The notes: generated by a model not told the origin, from the letters alone. Shown: positions 23,215-34,849, numbered from the stretch's first letter. The stretch is DNA of 64,000 nucleotides from Rhizomys pruinosus (GCA_009823505.1 VZQC01005746.1:253987-317986); one strand, 5' to 3'. Numbers and translations are program-made.

Positions 23215-23515
23215 AGGAAGATCAGTTTGAATTGGGGGCTAGTTCTCAGCTAGCACCCCCCAGGGCACTGCCTGGATGAGAGTCAGGGGATTTCTCTGAC
23301 CCCACCCCAAGTAGAAGCAAACAACATGGCCTATGTGAGTGATGCTGGGTGGGGTGGCACTGTGCAGTGGTGTAGAATTGGGGGGCCTGTGATTGGTTTT
23401 GGGAACTGACATCATTTGGCTTATAAAAGCAGGCCGTTGCAAGCAATAAATCAATTTCTCCATTAACATCATTACAGAATTCCCGGCATTCATTTCTTTT
23501 AAATTTGCCCACATA
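23215..23515 (+). mobile_element. Possible LTR (promoter plus poly(A) module)
   Basis: The order is LTR-like: a CCAAT-type box (GATTGGTTTT at about 23392), a TATA box (CTTATAAAAGC at about 23419), then AATAAA about 25 bp downstream (23445-23450) and a short U5-like segment (CATCATTACAGAATTCCCGG). No second copy, internal region or clear TG/CA ends were found, so the family and boundaries are unassigned. It could be a solo LTR of an endogenous retrovirus-like element or an unrelated promoter. Confidence 0.4.
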
Positions 23516-23628
23516 CAGGCACACGCAGGCCCTCATTTCATTCCAGGGGGGCCAGTGGGCTGGAAAGAGATCCCACCAATCTGGATAGCTGGTTTTGTGA
23601 GTGGACATAAGGCTGAAGATAGGGTCAT

Positions 23629-23894
23629 TGGAGTAGCCTTTAGTGTCACACTTGACACACGGGTGGACGGAGCCTCAATGGGGAATGGGCTCCATTGACT
23701 GGGCCTGTGGCAACATCTGGGGAGTATTGTCTTGATTGTTTGGCAAGGGGGAGGGCCCAGCCACTCTGGTGCTGCCACCCTGGGCAGGTTTGGTTTGTTG
23801 TACCATATAAGAAGCCAAGGCAGGGAAGGGAAGGGGAATATGCCTGGACTGAATTGAAAAATGATGTATGAAATACACAAAGCATCAATAAATA

Positions 23895-23945
<51 letters not shown>

Positions 23946-24168
23946 AAGAAGGCAGGCTGGGCATGGGGCAGGGGAGCAAGCCAGTGAACAGCATTCCTCC
24001 ATGGCCTGTGCTTCAGCCACTGCCTCCAGGTTCCTGCCCTGAGTTCCTGCCTTGGGCTCCTTAAGTGATGAACTGTGACCCAGGAGATGTAAGCTGAATA
24101 AACCCTTTCCTCCCCAAGTTGGTGTCAGTCAGAGTGTTTTGTCATAGCAATGGAAGACAACTAGAACA
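23629..24168 (+). mobile_element. MaLR-type LTR (solo), split by an L1 3' end
   Basis: Same family as the LTRs at 47-49 kb but in plus orientation. It starts TGGAGTAGCCTTTAGTGTCA, has a TATA-like ACCATATAAGAAG, the AATAAA signal in GCTGAATAAACCCTTTCC and ends GGAAGACAACTAGAACA. It is interrupted at 23818-23946 by an L1 3' end. Without that insertion it would be about 400 bp, as in the other copies. Confidence 0.8.
23818..23946 (+). mobile_element. L1 3' end inserted in an LTR
   Basis: AAGGGAAGGGGAATATGCCT, then AAAATGATGTATGAAATACA, CAATAAAT and an (AAAT)n tail (23889-23945). This is the common short L1 3' terminus. The host sequence AAGAAG..GCAGG occurs on both sides, an approximate target-site duplication. 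Confidence 0.85.
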
Positions 24169-26175
24169 ACAGGCCAACAGCCATCAGCCTGAAATTCCTG
24201 TCCAGGGGTCAGCAGTCTCTGGGCAGGTGGGGAAGTTATGGCCAAGAGTGAGAAAACGTGTCTCATTGTCCCAGGCTAAGGGCCTGAGGTGGAAGTACCT
24301 CCCAGACCAGGCTATGGAAGTAGCTGGCTCTCTGTGCGGAGAGGCCAGTTCCCTACAGTGGCTGCAGGCAGGTACTATTTTCCCCTTCCCTTAGCAGGGC
24401 CACATGGTACCTGTTCCTTACAAATAAAGCTTCCTACACCAGAAGATATGAAAGATTTTAGCACTGTTTGGAGTACAGTGTTTAGTAAAAGGGACTGAGA
24501 GTAAGCCACAAGATGAAGAGATGTCAGCACCCACATTAAAGTAGATAGTGTAAGCCATTCACAGAATTGATATTGCCCTGATAATATTTGAGCACAGTGT
24601 TCAGTTTTAAAGAGTGAAGCTAAGATTGATTAGACAGGCTCTCATACATAGTGAATGGCTTTGAAGATCACTGAGAAGGGAGTAGATTGATTATGGAAGA
24701 AGTGAAAACATGGCATCAAAGTATCTATGGAGACCTGGGCTAAAGCTGTCTATCCATTCAAAACTGATAAACTCTGACCTATAAGAAGGTGAAGAATTCA
24801 TCATGATGAATTGGGTAGAGATGGAACTTCAAAGCAAGAACACAGCTAGGGTGGTGATTATTAATGGGTATTTTCCTCTTGTTTTTGTGATTTGAGGACA
24901 TAACTATCTATAAATATAGAATTGTGATGGATAATTATTAACCTGTATTTAACACTGTTCTTAATAAAGGAGTAAAAGGAAAAGAAAGCATAAAGTTTAT
25001 GATTCCTTCAGTGTTTGCATTTGTTAGAGCTAATCAGAGAAACAGGACCAAGAGGACAAATATCCAAATACACCAGGAGGGTGTGCAGGAGATGGATGAC
25101 GTAAGCGGAAGCCAAGAGCAGTGTGACAGGCGATACTGCACAATTGGCAAGATAGAGAATTAGGCAATCAAATGGTTCACTCAGCCTATGGTAAAGGTCT
25201 GAGGAAAAAGGAAACTAATAGTGAAATTACTAGTGTGGGGAGTAAGGGCTGAGAGCCTGGAAGGGGAGAGTACTAAGTCTAGAGGTCCAAACCACAGACT
25301 GCAGTGTTCTGGATATGTGAAGATGGGCATTGCAAACAAGCAGGGAAAATGAAACCCAAATCTTTTCATTTTGCTTAGGACTCAAGGGATAAGATGATGC
25401 CCACACATGTACATGGAATGGATGTGCTTTCCTCAGTCTCCTGATCCAAGTGCTCATCTCACCTGAAAGCTCCTTGATTCTTAGTAATATGGGTGTTATT
25501 TTGCCCAGTCAAATTCACACCTGATATCTATCATCATAGATTTGAAATGCTGAAATAGCAGATTTGGCTCAAAACTCTAAGCTATGCAAATATCTAGAAT
25601 GTTGTGCTAAGATAATCATTATAAAAATAGGCTTTCAATGTGTGATGAGACCATGTCACATCCTCTACAAGTCTAAATTCAGGTGCATACACATAGCAAT
25701 TTCAGTATAATCAAGTGATACCAGAGTGGACTTCAACTATGACTTGAACTTCTCTGGCAGAAGTCAATGACTAGGAAACAATAAATTCACATGTCAAAGT
25801 GATTATGGAAAGAAATGCTGCTGAAATGATTTTATTTCTTTCTTTCAGATACTGCGAAAGCTTAAAAAAATCTTTAATTCTTTTTCTTAGTATAAACTGC
25901 AGCAATATTTTGGATTCATGGAAGGCAAATTTCCACTTGAGATTTTTCTCAAGCTTAATCTATTTTAAGTCCAAAAAGGTAAATATTAGAAGTGTTTGAC
26001 ACTCACAGGTAAGCATAAAAATGTTTTCTAGATATTTTATTTATAAGTAAGTACAATTGAAATGAAGTTGTAGATGGTTATCAGAGAAGCTTGTACAATG
26101 TGAAAGACAGGCCTGGCAGTCAGATGATGTGGGCTTCTGGCTAGAATGGAGTAATCAATTAAAGTCCAGTTTGGG
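24169..26175. other. Unique sequence, no gene seen
   Basis: No SINE, LINE or coding signal recognised. An AATAAA at about 24423 follows a moderately GC-rich stretch (24170-24420) that could be an old LTR, but I cannot assign it. Confidence 0.4.
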
Positions 26176-26350
26176 AAGCTAACAAGATGGCTCAGTGGTT
26201 AACAGCACTGGGTGCTTGGAAGACCTGAGCTTGATTTTCATTAACTACATGTTGGTGAACAACTTTCAATATCTCCACTTTGAGGCAATCAAACACCTCC
26301 TTTTGAGTTCCATGGGCACTGCAGACATGTGGTTCACTTACATATATGTT
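26176..26350 (+). mobile_element. Old B2 SINE
   Basis: The head AGATGGCTCAGTGGTTAACA and part of the body (CCATGGGCACTGCAGACATG) are recognisable. The middle is strongly diverged. Confidence 0.6.
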
Positions 26351-26371
26351 AGAAAATGCTCATAAAACCAA

Positions 26372-26374
<3 letters not shown>

Positions 26375-26419
<45 letters not shown>

Positions 26420-26420
26420 A

Positions 26421-26451
<31 letters not shown>
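26375..26451. repeat. (TTTA)n and poly(T) tract
   Basis: Tetranucleotide repeat 26375-26409 and a T run of about 29 bp (26423-26451), the latter being the tail of the composite SINE that follows. Confidence 0.9.
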
Positions 26452-26454
<3 letters not shown>

Positions 26455-26698
26455 ATTTTTGGAGACAGGGTCTCCCTTTAATCCCCCAGCTGGCCTGGAG
26501 TTCGCTCTATAGACCAGACTGGCCTTGAACTCACAGAGGTCCACCTGCCTCTGCCTCCTGAGTTCTTGGATTAATGGCATGTGCTACTCCGCCCAGTATA
26601 AAGACTGTTCTTAGCCACCATTTGGGTGCTGGGAATTGAACCCAGGTCCTCTGCAATAGCAGTCAATGCTCTTAACTGATGGGCCATATCTCCAGCCC
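26452..26698 (-). mobile_element. Composite SINE: B2-type head fused to B1
   Basis: On the minus strand the head GGGCTGGAGATATGGCCCAT (26698 leftwards) runs through TTCAATTCCCAGCACCC-like box B to GGTGGCTAAGAAC, and then directly into a full B1 (26460-26600) with poly(A) tail. The head-to-B1 join is the same as at 1048-1320 and 63647-63873. Confidence 0.75.
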
Positions 26699-27700
26699 AT
26701 AAAAATAATTTTAAAACCTATTTTGTCTTAGAAAAATAACACATATTGCACTGCAAGTTTATAAAATTGAAACCAAAGGTATAATTCTCAAGGTTCTTCA
26801 GCAGCATTTGATTGTGGGTGTTTTATACATCTGTAATAGATAAAAATAAACCAAGTTGCATTCTTAATGAATTATAAGTCATGTACCATGTTTCTGATCA
26901 AGACTGTGTAAGATAAGTTAAACTTACATGCATTCTATTAACCAATATGAGTATATTTCTTATGCATAGTTTTGTTGAAATAAAGTTCTAAAAATAATAA
27001 AACAATCATTTTATTTTATGTCAGTAGAGTAATAAAAGTAAACAGTCATATATAATATAACACCAAAACTGATAGATAGCTGAAATTTTATCTAACCTTT
27101 TGAGGGCTTTCCATAAGACAACTTACCAGCACAAGTTCTCTATATGAAATGTTTTCATTAATTTTCATAATAAATCAGAGAGGAATTGTGATTATTTGTA
27201 CTTTTAAACAAGAATTATATAACTATCAGGAGGGGAAATAGAGCACAAGTATTTGTGCAACTTTTCCAATAGCTTTTATATCATAAGGGCTTCTAACTAT
27301 TTCAGTCTTATCCCCAGTAATCATACAGTGACAATGTATAGTTAACACAGCAAAAAGTACAAAATGCTTAATATATTGAGAAATATATTCAAAATGTACT
27401 TCAATATGATTATTTTATTTTCCTGAGTTGTAAATTCTTTGTGGGGAAGTTTAAGCCTACCACATTTTCATGCTATGGTTTCATATAGGTTTTAACTAAG
27501 TATTTTTCAATAAAAAGAATGAAAGGGAATAAAATTAAATGGCACAGGTTGCTGAGTAAAACATTACCAAAGGAGGAGGGTAAAGTTGCACCATAAAGAA
27601 CTGTACTTATAGAAGGCAAAACGGTTGATTTTAGGTCCATTCACATGTGTCATATCAAGTAAACAATACAACATATTCTTTTATATTTTAAGGTTTATAT
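26699..27700. other. AT-rich unique sequence
   Basis: No recognisable gene or repeat. Confidence 0.4.
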
Positions 27701-27714
27701 TTTAATTTTAATTG

Positions 27715-27719
27715 TGCAT

Positions 27720-27755
<36 letters not shown>

Positions 27756-27890
27756 CTGTGTGTGTTTGCGCAGTGCACTTGAAGGCAATCCCCACAGAAT
27801 TAAGAGGAGCATGTCAGATTCCCCTGGAGCTGGAATTACTGTTGTGTCTTGCCTGACATGAGTGCTGAGAACTGCACTGATGTCATTTAA
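27715..27890 (-). mobile_element. (TG)n microsatellite and B2 3' part
   Basis: A (TG)n tract (about 27717-27766) is followed by antisense B2 body sequence (TGTCAGATTCCCCTGGAGCT, GAGTGCTGAGAACTGCACTG). In B2 copies the 3' end often seeds CA repeats. The head is lost. Confidence 0.65.
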
Positions 27891-27899
27891 TGGCAAAAT

Positions 27900-28595
27900 G
27901 TTTTGTGCTCTGGTGTTATGCTAATGATATATGCTATTCGATTATTGTATTCAATGTAATTTTCAAAAAAAAAAACTATGGTTCCATGTAATTTATTATT
28001 TATCACAGTTTTGCCTCTGACTCTGAACTTATTTCTTTAAAAAAATCTGAGGACCAAACATCATTAGAACATTTTTATTTTGCAACACTTTGCAATATGC
28101 ACTAAAAAAACATGAAAGAGCTGGTGCTGATGTTATGGGCTGAAATTCCTCTAAAGCGAATATCCAAGACCCTTGCATGCAGTTTATGCTTTTCATTACC
28201 ACACCTGGCCTTTACTTTTTCCTATTCTACAGGACTCTCTACAATCTCTCTTCATCCTCCCAGGGCACTTTTCTCACTGTAATTAATAATGTCTTACTTG
28301 GTTCCATTCCCAAAGCAAATGCCAATTCTTTGCTTTTGAAATGGCTAGACACTTGTTCTGATTTAAGCAAATTTAGACTTCCTTTTCTATGCCATCAATC
28401 ATAAAGAAACTTCAGCACTTAGAACAGCACCTTAGATTTCTCTCACAGTTCTGAGGATGGCTTGTGCGGACTCCTTGTGTGCCTTCATTTGGTGAAAGTG
28501 TTCTTTGAATTAGAATGGTCAAGAAGTCCTTTATTTGGTGACTGATATCTTCTGAGGGTGCTTTGTCCTTCTCTAAATAGAGTTCAAATGGCTTT
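27900..28595. other. Unique sequence, no gene seen
   Basis: Short frames only. The 75-residue frame at 28177-28404 has no recognisable domain. Confidence 0.4.
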
Positions 28596-28604
28596 AAGAA
28601 TATA

Positions 28605-28846
28605 GGCTGGAGAGATGGCCTAGCGGTTAAGAGCGCCGACTGCTCTTGCAGAGGACCCGGGTTCGATCCCCAGCACCCACATGGCGGCCGAGAGCCGTCT
28701 GAAACTCCAATTCCAGGAGAACTCCAGTTCCAGGGGAGACCAACACCCTCTTCTGACCTCCACGGCATTGCACGTCACGAGTGCACAGACTTGCATGCAG
28801 ACAATACATTCATACACATATGGAAATAAATAAAAAATTAAAAAAA
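28605..28846 (+). mobile_element. B2 SINE, near-intact, with target-site duplication
   Basis: A full-length B2 with head GGCTGGAGAGATGGCCTAGC, box B-like GGGTTCGATCCCCAGCACCC and an A-rich tail. The 9-bp direct repeat AAGAATATA flanks it at 28596-28604 and 28847-28855. Good preservation of both Pol III boxes suggests a young insertion. Confidence 0.95.
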
Positions 28847-28859
28847 AGAATATATACTT

Positions 28860-29190
28860 ATTCTCCTCATATGCTTCAGTAAATTGGAGTGCTAAATTAT
28901 TCGTTACAGGGAATCTCAATGAGATTGACAACCTGGGAACAATTTTAAATATTTATGAACATTTCCTTATCCTGCAGATGTTCCTGAGAATTTTGAATAT
29001 GGTAATGTTTATTCTGAGATATACACTTCTGTCCTATGATATATCTTTGAGTTTCAGTTGAGCACTGCATTGTCATTTTATCAGTTTTATTAGATCTAAC
29101 TTACACACAATAAAATTGAGCACCATTAAATATATAATCCAGCAAGTTTTATAAAGACACAGTCCGGTAATCACCAAAAAAGTAATTATT
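28860..29190. other. Unassigned AT-rich sequence
   Basis: Nothing recognisable. Confidence 0.35.
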
Positions 29191-29192
29191 TC

Positions 29193-29360
29193 AGGCCTGA
29201 GAGATGGCTTAACAGTTAGGAACACTGGTTGTCTTGCAGAGGACTTAGGTTTGATTCCCAGTACCTACATTGCAGCTCATAACCACCTGTAACTCCAGTT
29301 CCAGGGGTTCTGGCCTCAGCAGGCATTGCATACATGTAGTACACCTACATACAGGAAGTC

Positions 29361-29406
<46 letters not shown>

Positions 29407-29410
29407 AACA
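29193..29410 (+). mobile_element. B2 SINE with (CA)n tail
   Basis: Head CTGAGAGATGGCTTAACAGT, body ACTCCAGTTCCAGGGGTTCT, then a CA repeat (29363-29410) grown from the 3' end. Moderately diverged. Confidence 0.85.
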
Positions 29411-29639
29411 CATAAAATTAAAATCTATAAAATAAATGTTTAAAAAAATCATGATTCACCTGGCCATCATCTTAAAATTTCACACATGCACACTGTGAAA
29501 CTTCCTCATTTCTGATTCTGTGTATTCCCTGTTCTTCTCTCTATCATTTCTATACAAAAAATATTTGGCATTTTGTGACCCACAGGATTTTCACCAGATA
29601 ATATACAACAAGGTCATTGCGATGAAAAATAAAATGATG

Positions 29640-29808
29640 AACTGGGGGTAGCGGCACATGCTCTTAATCCTAGCACTGGGAAGGTAGAGACAGGTGGATC
29701 TCTATGTAATCAAGCCAATGCAGTCTCTAATCTACACAGTGAGTTCTAAAACAGCTAGAGCCACAGAGATAGTATGTCACAAAAGACCAAAATAATAATA
29801 ATAATAAC

Positions 29809-29842
<34 letters not shown>
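29640..29842 (+). mobile_element. B1 SINE with (AAT)n tail
   Basis: CGGCACATGCTCTTAATCCT, GAGACAGGTGGATCTCTATG and GTGAGTTCTAAAACAGCTAG mark a diverged B1 (about 29645-29790). An (AAT)n repeat at 29791-29842 extends its A-tail. Confidence 0.8.
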
Positions 29843-30202
29843 TTATGAAAAATCTCAAGTAACATGCTCTCAGGGATTTGGCTGTAACCGGAAGGCAATG
29901 AAGAGCTAAGAGTGGAGTTTTTAGAAACAAGAATCTTGCTAAAACTTATATTCCAAGTCTTCCAGAAACTGATAGGAATTGGTGGGTGGAATGTGGGGCA
30001 GAAAGCAGTTAGGAGGTGTTGTGACAATTCAAGTACCGAGTGCGGAAATTGATCTAAGTTCACACTAAAGAGGTTGGTATGGGGCCAGGCCGGTTAGCAG
30101 GTTAGCAGGTAGTTTCGAATCAAAGTAGGGAAAGGATTGGATGCCAAGGGTGGAAATATGGGAATTAGTAAAGAATTACATTGATGATTTTGTCTTTGAA
30201 AG

Positions 30203-30251
30203 TGTTTATTCTGAGCTTTAATCAGAAAATGTTTAAAGCTCAGAATAAACA
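30203..30251. repeat. Perfect 19-bp inverted repeat (hairpin)
   Basis: TGTTTATTCTGAGCTTTAA at 30203-30221 is exactly complementary to 30233-30251, separated by 11 nt. RNA from either strand could fold into a 19-bp stem with a short loop. No known RNA family is recognised. Confidence 0.8.
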
Positions 30252-30254
30252 GAG

Positions 30255-30655
30255 TGCAGGATTAAAATACAAAAGGAGGGAAATGAAGTTAAACTTTGAT
30301 CATAATTAGTCTAAAGTACCAGAAATATTCAGATAAAATGTCGACCCATGGTCAACATAAAAAATAACCGTATGATTAAAGTTATGCATGTAGAAGTCAC
30401 AATGAAACCACTGATTTTCAGTCTCCATTTGCTGATAAAAAAATGAACAAAATATATTGGGCTCCCTGTATTGCTCGTTCAAGTTAGAGACAGTTTCCTT
30501 CTGTGATGCCCATGTCCTTGTTTCTAATCCTACTAGCAGGAATCTGTATCAAGCTTTATTTTAAAAACTAAAAGCCGAAACAGCTTTTTGCCATAAATTA
30601 CCCACCTAATACCACACACATATACTACATTCTGTTTAGACCTTAACATGTATGA
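30255..30655. other. Unique sequence
   Basis: No recognisable gene or repeat. Confidence 0.35.
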
Positions 30656-30659
30656 ACAT

Positions 30660-30775
30660 AATGCATGAAATCTGGTCGAGAGTCTTATAAGGGAGATGCC
30701 GCTAGGGGAGGGGGCTTGATATATGATTAAATCATATTGAATGAAACACACAAAAATCAATAAATATATGCATAG
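30660..30775 (+). mobile_element. L1 3' end
   Basis: GCTAGGGGAGGGGGCTTGAT, followed by GAATGAAACACACAAAAATC and AATAAATA, matches the order of the short L1 3' terminus (G-rich tract, ATGAAATACACAAAGCATC, AATAAAT). Diverged and without ORF2 sequence. Confidence 0.6.
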
Positions 30776-30934
30776 TAAAAATCAATTCTTAAAGGTATTT
30801 CTATAACCATTATTTGTAAATTGCTGTCCACTCCTCAAGATCCAGTTTAAAAAGAAATCTACATGGAACCCAGTTTTCCCATGAAACCAAATGCAATTAC
30901 TTTCTTTGAACCTCTATAGAAATCTTTTTAAATT

Positions 30935-31135
30935 ATGGGACTTGAGAATTGGCTATATGATTAAGAGCATTTAGTGTTCCTGCAGGAGTTCAGTTCCCAG
31001 CATCCATGTAGGGCAACACACAGCCATCTATCATTCCAGTTCCAGGGGATCCGATACTCTCTTTTGACCTCCATGAGCACTGCACTCACCAGCACATAAC
31101 CAATCATAGACACACACACATACATATAATTTAAA
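30935..31135 (+). mobile_element. Old B2 SINE
   Basis: The body marker ATTCCAGTTCCAGGGGATCC and the CACACACACATACATATAAT tail are clear. The head is diverged (ATGATTAAGAGCATTTAGTG). Confidence 0.75.
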
Positions 31136-33303
31136 ATGATATCAAACTTTTAATATGTTTATTTTGCACAATTTGGTTATTCCTAGTTACTTATATTTAC
31201 ATAATTTTCACATTATATTGTAAATTACTCAAGGCTATAGTTTGGGGCCATTTTATTTTCCAGTAAAAAGAAATGTCCATTAACATTGACAGAGGTATTT
31301 TACTTACATTAAATAGGAATCAAGCATAACTAACTCATCCTTGCATAATTCCATATTTGAGGATTTCAAATATTATATCAATGGATTAGCATGCACTTTA
31401 CTTTTTAATAACTGAATAGCCATCAAGGGGCTAAACGGGAATTAAAATTATGAATATTTGTAAATTATAAAACTATATGAAATGTAATACTTGAGCCCCT
31501 ATAAGTGATTTTTCAGTATTGACTGATAAGTATGTGCTCTGATTATTCTGATTATTTAGAAACCTGGATGATTAGTATAATTTTTAATACCAAGTCAATT
31601 CTCAACCTCTTATTCATTTTGGGTTGATATGACCCGGTATTTTGGATAACTTGTTCTATAGGGAGTTGGTAAGTTGGATCACACTACAGTTTTCACATGA
31701 CTGAAAAGCCAAAGCTAAATTTAGGATAACTGTTATCTGAAAAGTTTGGATTCAAATTGCAATTAGCCACCATGGAAAATAGCTGTTTTTAAGTGCCATT
31801 GAGACTGTCCAGAAATGTTCTTAAAGTTTTAATTATGTTAGAAATTATTTTGGTCATGAAAGATGACTATATTTGGCAGCACAAAATATGTGTTAAAAAT
31901 GAGTAAAGATGTAGGAATGAACTTTATCTGAGAAAGTAAGAAAATCTGTGCATAATTTAGGGTTTAGAGATGGGGGATGTTTTGATGTTTGCATGCTCAT
32001 TAATTATTAGATAACTGAAGCAATTCTGAAGCTAAGAAACAATATTTTAACATTTATGGTGTATCATAGGTTATGAAGTTAAGAATATATAAAATGGAAA
32101 ATAATCCACTGAAACATTAAAACTTATTAATGAATTTTCAATAGCTATCTTTTACTATTACTTATTAATATTTGTACAAAGGTTTAAATTTCATTTGAAA
32201 ATATATATGATTATGCAGTAACTGGAGCATATGTTTATATTTGGGAATATTTGCTCCCTAAGAACAGCAGTTCTAAACTTATGCTTTAAACTCAGAAACA
32301 ATGTTCAATGTTAAATGCATCTTAAGTACACCTTTCATGCTATATTTTTTAATGAACTTAGTTTATTTTGTGGATAAGACATAAGAGGTCAACGCATATA
32401 GGAACAACTTCTGACTCAGAATTTTGTTTTGTTTTGGTCCTTTATAGTAGAATATTGTCAAGTTAACAGAAATAGACATATTTTGAATTAGTCAAGAGAG
32501 TTGTTAGATACACTTCACTTAAGTTCTCTTTAGTATGTTATGCTGCCTATCCGTGGAAGAAATTGTCCTTGGTATATCAGTTTAATTTAATGTGCTGCTT
32601 TAACTATATCTCTTTGCTGTTCCAATATAATACTCAGCCTGCCATGTTAACTATCACAATCTTCCTCAATCTAATAGTTCTACAGTCCTTTTTTCTGTTT
32701 ATGATTTGGATAATTTGAGAAGTACTAGCTAGATATTTTAAGGAGTAACTCTATGTTTGTATTTCCTGATACTTTTTTATAGTAGGTAGATTTATCCCTT
32801 TTCTTTTTCAATAATGAAATGACTAAAGATGTATACTTCATAAAGAAAAATAGACACATTAGCTCATGTGCATGGAATTAAAGATTGCTTGCTTTCCTGA
32901 AGGTCTGATCAGAGAGTGAAGCTCAAAGGTAGGAGGGTGGAGGGATTATCACACAACCAGAGGCTGAGTGGTAGGAAGTAAAATAAAATGAAAAAAATAA
33001 CCCCATTCCCTGAAATCCTGGTATAACTACTGATGGTTTAATGTAATCTAATACTACATCTTAGAGGACCCACCATCTCATGCCTCCACACTGAGGAGTA
33101 AGTGACCAGTCCATCCAACATCACTGGAATTAAGATTGGGAGAAGAAAAATGGACAGACAGAATATATTTTCTTAATACAGCTCATCAGAGGTACAAGGT
33201 AGTAATATAAAATGATTTTCACTGAGACTATCTTTAATCACCTGGCTACAAAAGTGACTGCTGGATATATATATATAGTGATTTTAGAATAGGGAATCTA
33301 GAA
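31136..33303. other. AT-rich unique sequence
   Basis: More than 2 kb with no recognised repeat or gene. Confidence 0.4.
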
Positions 33304-33461
33304 GATAGATAAATAGCAGATAGATGATAGATAGATGATAGATGATAGATAGATAAATGATAGATAGATGATAGATAGATAGATGATAGATAGATAGATG
33401 ATAGATGATAGATAGATGATAGATAGATGATAGATGATAGATAGATAGATGATAGATAGAT

Positions 33462-33545
<84 letters not shown>
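33304..33545. repeat. Compound (GATA)n / (GATGATA)n microsatellite
   Basis: About 240 bp of GATA units with interspersed GATGATA. The minus-strand frames of isoleucine-tyrosine-leucine-serine repeats across it are artefacts of the repeat. Confidence 0.95.
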
Positions 33546-33546
<1 letters not shown>

Positions 33547-33745
33547 GACAGACATAGAGACAGAGTCTGATTGACTGCCTCACACTCACTATTTAGCCCA
33601 GGATTACACTGAGTTTATAACCCTCCTGCTCACACCTCCCAAGTGCTAGGATTATGGATATTTGCCACCATCTCTAGCTTGTGTGATTCTGAGGTTTGAA
33701 TCTCTGGTCTTGTAGATGATTAGCAAGTACCAACTGGACTGTAAT
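33546..33745 (-). mobile_element. B4-like SINE (ID-type head plus B1), old
   Basis: A diverged antisense B1 (CTCCCAAGTGCTAGGATTAT) is followed by GAGGTTTGAATCTCTGGTCT and TAGCAAGTACCAACTGG, which resemble an antisense ID-type head. That is the canonical B4 layout, distinct from the B2-head composites. Confidence 0.45.
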
Positions 33746-33872
33746 GTAATACACCCAGCAAATTGCAATGTTGGTAACTTACCATGTGCCACTGAGCTCC
33801 CAGAGAACCTGTGTCTAGAAGGGAGCCACCCATACCCCCTATTTAAACCGAAGCATCCCCCCCCACCTTTGG

Positions 33873-34035
33873 TTTTTTTTTTTTAATTGATGCTTTGTGT
33901 ATTTCATACATCATTTTCCAATTCAGTTCAGGCATATATCCCCTTCCCTTCCCCCCACCCCACTCCTACCCATCCCAGATCATGCATGCTGCCGTAAGTT
34001 TTCTGCATCTTTCTCTGCTTTTTTTTTGTTTTGTT
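33873..34035 (-). mobile_element. L1 3' end with G-rich tract
   Basis: Minus-strand L1 3' terminus: poly(T) at 33874-33883, then TTGATGCTTTGTGTATTTCA, a C-rich (sense G-rich) tract and GATCATGCATGCTGCC. Same type as 906-1047 and 60272-60450. Confidence 0.85.
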
Positions 34036-34302
34036 TTCATTTTTTTTAACAATAAGTGATAATTTGTGAGTATAAGCATCCTTCATGTAAAACCAATTTG
34101 CAAGCAGTTGTGCCCAAACCCACATAGCTCATGGGTCCCACCATCCAGCAGAGGGGGCTTGTATGTTCAATCAAGTTGATCAAATGAGTGTCCAGACTAT
34201 ATTGTTGTAGTTTCACCATTAACCCCAATCGAAGCCCTTACATTCTACCACGCCCCCTCTTCCGTAGATTGTTCCCTAGGCTTAGAAAAGGGGCACAGGT
34301 GG
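34036..34302. other. Unassigned sequence
   Basis: No clear repeat assignment. It directly precedes the isolated L1-tail fragment. Confidence 0.35.
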
Positions 34303-34588
34303 ATAAAGACCTGATATAAACATGGCAAAGATGTATGGAGACCGCACTTGCAAGTATACAGATGGTCTCTGGGATGCCAGAGAGTGTTACCAAAGACCAC
34401 TAAATCAATAAAGCAAATATAGGTCTCCTTGAGTCAAGCAAGACTCCTCCGTCAGCACCAGCTACACCTCATCTGCCTGGAAATACTGTGCAGCAGTGGC
34501 AGCCATATGTCTGTATATCCCAAATCTAATTGGCTATTAGCTCTCTCCTTGGAGGAATAACCCACGGCTGATGCCACAAGCTTACATC
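34303..34588 (+). mobile_element. Isolated copy of the long L1 3' tail terminus
   Basis: Aligns almost without gaps with 57873-58152 of the young L1: it begins AGACCTGATATAAACATGG and ends GGCTGATGCCACAAGCTT at the same base as the 58.15 kb copy, with unrelated sequence beyond in each. It contains a TATA-like GATATAAA and an AATAAA (34408-34413). There is no poly(A) and no clear target-site duplication. Confidence 0.85.
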
Positions 34589-34721
34589 CTCTAATGGTTA
34601 GGAGATGTTATAAACCACAGGAAGACCCTGTCATACTTAACAGAAGAAAATGTAATTCATGGATTAACATACCATCCAAACATCTGTGTCTATACCAAAG
34701 TAACCTACCATAACAATTAGT

Positions 34722-34848
34722 ACTGTTTAAATACCTATATATCTAATTGCGTGTGCTTCATTAGTAGGATCGAAAGGCTATATATTATACTGTTTAAATA
34801 CCTAAATATCTAATTGCATGTGCTTCATTAGTAGGATCGAAAGGTTAT
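34722..34848. repeat. 67-bp tandem duplication
   Basis: ACTGTTTAAATACCTA.ATAT starts at 34722 and again at 34789. Both units continue through GTGCTTCATTAGTAGGATCG with only a few differences. Confidence 0.9.
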
Positions 34849-34849
34849 G

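Noticed and set aside
23533..23994. 153-codon minus-strand frame
   Set aside because: It runs through an LTR and an (AAAT)n L1 tail. The tyrosine/isoleucine/leucine/phenylalanine run is repeat-derived.
28605..28680. tRNA-like gene in the B2 head
   Set aside because: Pol III box A/B similarity is that of the tRNA-derived SINE head. There is no intact cloverleaf, and a SINE body and A-tail follow.
33284..33589. Long minus-strand frame rich in Ile-Tyr-Leu-Ser
   Set aside because: It is the translation of a GATA microsatellite, with no independent evidence for a gene.
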